Of a stretch of 64,000 bases of DNA, positions 62,442 through 64,000 are shown piece by piece (positions within the stretch are counted from its first letter, which is position 1; every line of letters begins with the position of its first letter). Below the pieces are notes generated by a model. It saw only the letters and a list, made by a program, of their open reading frames with translations. It was not told the DNA's origin and did not search any database. Both the position numbers and the translations under genes were made by a program. The stretch comes from CALODL01 sp942492115 (lineage in GTDB: Bacteria; Planctomycetota; Phycisphaerae; UBA1845; CAIVHJ01): positions 62,001-126,000 of the forward strand of contig CALODL010000022.1 of the NCBI GenBank assembly GCA_942492115.1, given 5' to 3'.

Positions 62442-64000
62442 TTACATTCCGGCAGGCGGGCCACCATCATCGTGATCGGACGCGCTCGGACTCATCCGTC
62501 GGCGCGCCGGCGCGATGTGCTCGACAATCACCGTCCGGGCCACCAGATCGCCCAGGCGCTGACGGTTCCGCGTGAATAGAATCAGTACCAGCGGTGGCAA
62601 CCATTCGAATATTGGAAACAGTTCGACGTAGCGCAACAGGTTGCGCACCAGGATCTGCCCCATGGACGGCCGACCGGCGTTCTCGGAGAGAACACGGCAC
62701 CCGACCAACCACTTGCCGGGTGTTGAACCGAAGGTTGCTTCACAGATGATGCAATAAAACACGTGAGCCGTACACACAATGAACCAACTGGCGATCACAC
62801 CCTTGGAAAGAACCAGGGGCCGGGTCGCTTCAGTCTGCAGTGCTGAATACTGTTGCATCCAGTCGGACAACGGCTGATACCACGCGAATGGCAACGTCAA
62901 CACGCTGGCGATCAAGAAATCGACCAGGAAGCTGACAAGCCGTCTGCCAAACCCCGCGACGCGATAGGACGCCGGTAGCTCAATTTCGACCATGACACTA
63001 TCGTGGCGCCGCCAGAAGACGAACCCGAGCAGCAATGCCATGACTCCGAACGCACCGAAGCTGCGCAACCTGGGATGTGTGGCCACGGGTGTTCGCAGAG
63101 CCTCGACGTTCTCCCACGCGACCTTGGTCTGACCGTCGTCAGACCACACTCCCGCACTAACGACATCCTCGATCAGCGCGGCCATGTTAAGACCATCACT
63201 GAACATCGTGGCCACGACATCAGTCGTATTGTTCGCCCCCCCGGCCACAACACGCTCTTCGCTCCAGGCATCGTCAGTCAACCACCTGACCGTCACCTCC
63301 TCGTTTCGGGCGACCAGCCCGATGTGCGTACGGTCTCCAACGAATCCGACGAGGGTTGCTTCGGGCACGGGCGGTCCATCACGCCAGGCGCCCTCGTGGT
63401 AGATACGATGCTTCTTTCCGAGGTCGGATGATGTGATGATGTGCAGTACGCCGTCGCCATCGACGATGGCGTGAATCGCTGCGCCGGTATCGAATTCGCC
63501 CGGGAACACTGTGGTTACGTCCCACTGACCAGGTGTGTAACCCAGGACGACGTGCTGACAATCGACAAGTGTATCGTCGAGGGGCGCCGGCAATTCATCT
63601 GGAATGTCGTCGTCCTCAGTCTCTGTGCGAGCCGCGGTACGCCCCGTCTGGATTTCGCGCTGACGGATGAGTGTCTTGCGCGCGGTCGCACAACTGACGA
63701 GGGCGTACAGCATCCCACCGTGCGGATGACCGGCAACAGCAAGGGGTATGGGGGTGCCCTGCAGTGGCTGCTCGGAATGTAATCGCAGGCGTTGTTGTGT
63801 CACCGCATAGCGGCGATGGGATGTATCGTAAAACACATGGAGGTCGTCACCCACTGCGGCGGCCGCACGCACGGTTGCCTTGTTCAGGAATCGCAAATCC
63901 CGGGGCCCGACGAACACCTTCTGGTCTTTGAGGCGCAGGGCAAAGTTCAGGTAATGACCACCCTCTTCGCGAGGATGGTGCTCATACAGCCACAATACTT
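62442..64000 (-). CDS. RDD-family membrane protein, 5' end beyond window
   Basis: The frame is open to the right edge, so the N-terminus is probably missing. About 517 residues are visible. The N-terminal ~300 are beta-rich and propeller-like (KVFVGPRDLRFLNKATV, HIGLVARNEEVTVRWL). A membrane helix follows (about 315-330), then the RDD domain (about 345-495): ASYRVAGFGRRLVSFLVDF, three more helices, FGSTPGKWLVGCRVLSENAG and RNRQRLGDLVARTVIVEH. RDD domains occur in transport-related and membrane stress proteins. A TTG at 63995 could also serve as a start. Confidence 0.8.
   Translation of the reverse strand, partial: VLWLYEHHPREEGGHYLNFALRLKDQKVFVGPRDLRFLNKATVRAAAAVGDDLHVFYDTSHRRYAVTQQRLRLHSEQPLQGTPIPLAVAGHPHGGMLYALVSCATARKTLIRQREIQTGRTAARTETEDDDIPDELPAPLDDTLVDCQHVVLGYTPGQWDVTTVFPGEFDTGAAIHAIVDGDGVLHIITSSDLGKKHRIYHEGAWRDGPPVPEATLVGFVGDRTHIGLVARNEEVTVRWLTDDAWSEERVVAGGANNTTDVVATMFSDGLNMAALIEDVVSAGVWSDDGQTKVAWENVEALRTPVATHPRLRSFGAFGVMALLLGFVFWRRHDSVMVEIELPASYRVAGFGRRLVSFLVDFLIASVLTLPFAWYQPLSDWMQQYSALQTEATRPLVLSKGVIASWFIVCTAHVFYCIICEATFGSTPGKWLVGCRVLSENAGRPSMGQILVRNLLRYVELFPIFEWLPPLVLILFTRNRQRLGDLVARTVIVEHIAPARRRMSPSASDHDDGGPPAGM

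Overview
The window looks like chromosomal DNA of a bacterium in or near the Planctomycetota. This is an inference from gene content: a 2263-residue tandem UvrA fusion, lipoproteins with FG-GAP and thrombospondin-3 repeats, a membrane Ser/Thr kinase with a TPR-like sensor half, several membrane-anchored zinc-ribbon proteins, many ECF-type regulators and an unusual RpoD-family sigma factor. Shine-Dalgarno sites are present at some genes and absent at others, and GTG or TTG starts are common. I see no tRNA, rRNA, CRISPR array, insertion sequence or prophage.

Layout. 1-2.1 kb (minus): a partial TPR/BamD-like protein, recO and nadD. 2.2-9.8 kb (plus): zinc-ribbon and TPR lipoproteins, an MCE/Mla lipid-transport pair with ATPase and permease fused in one chain, a Nif3-like protein and a PpiC-type foldase. 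10-15.4 kb: a short adenylate kinase, hslVU, a degenerate secreted hydrolase and a dihydrouridine synthase. 15.4-19 kb (minus): a 42-residue hydrophobic peptide, a metzincin lipoprotein and an FG-GAP lipoprotein. 19-22 kb: a small helical protein, murA and prmC. 22-28 kb (plus): a fatty/short-chain acyl-CoA oxidation cluster with three acyl-CoA dehydrogenases, a thiolase and 3-hydroxyacyl-CoA dehydrogenase. 28-35 kb: small proteins, a beta-propeller lipoprotein, a sigma-70 factor and an orphan MacB-type permease. 35-41.5 kb: YjbQ, a diguanylate cyclase with a partner protein, a frameshifted cobalamin/iron-binding protein, scpB, and an ECF sigma / anti-sigma / secretin-like operon. 41.5-46 kb (plus): aroA, fliM, a STAS-RsbW-STAS partner-switch set and acylphosphatase. 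46-55.4 kb (plus): tandem UvrA, a CBM9-like protein, a 48-residue hydrophobic peptide and an ALDH7-type dehydrogenase. 55.7-60.3 kb: a signalling island in which a Ser/Thr kinase lies between two nearly identical secreted-protein genes, followed by an ECF-like sigma factor and a LuxR-type HTH protein. 60.3-64 kb: pncC, a lipoprotein, a TauE/SafE exporter and a partial RDD membrane protein.

The most unusual items are the kinase island with its mosaic duplicated secreted protein; the giant UvrA with an internally duplicated C-terminal extension and an abutting CBM9-like gene; the sigma/anti-sigma/secretin-like operon; the two very small hydrophobic peptides with strong ribosome binding sites; a 57-bp intergenic repeat; and an orphan leftward terminator that suggests an unannotated small RNA.
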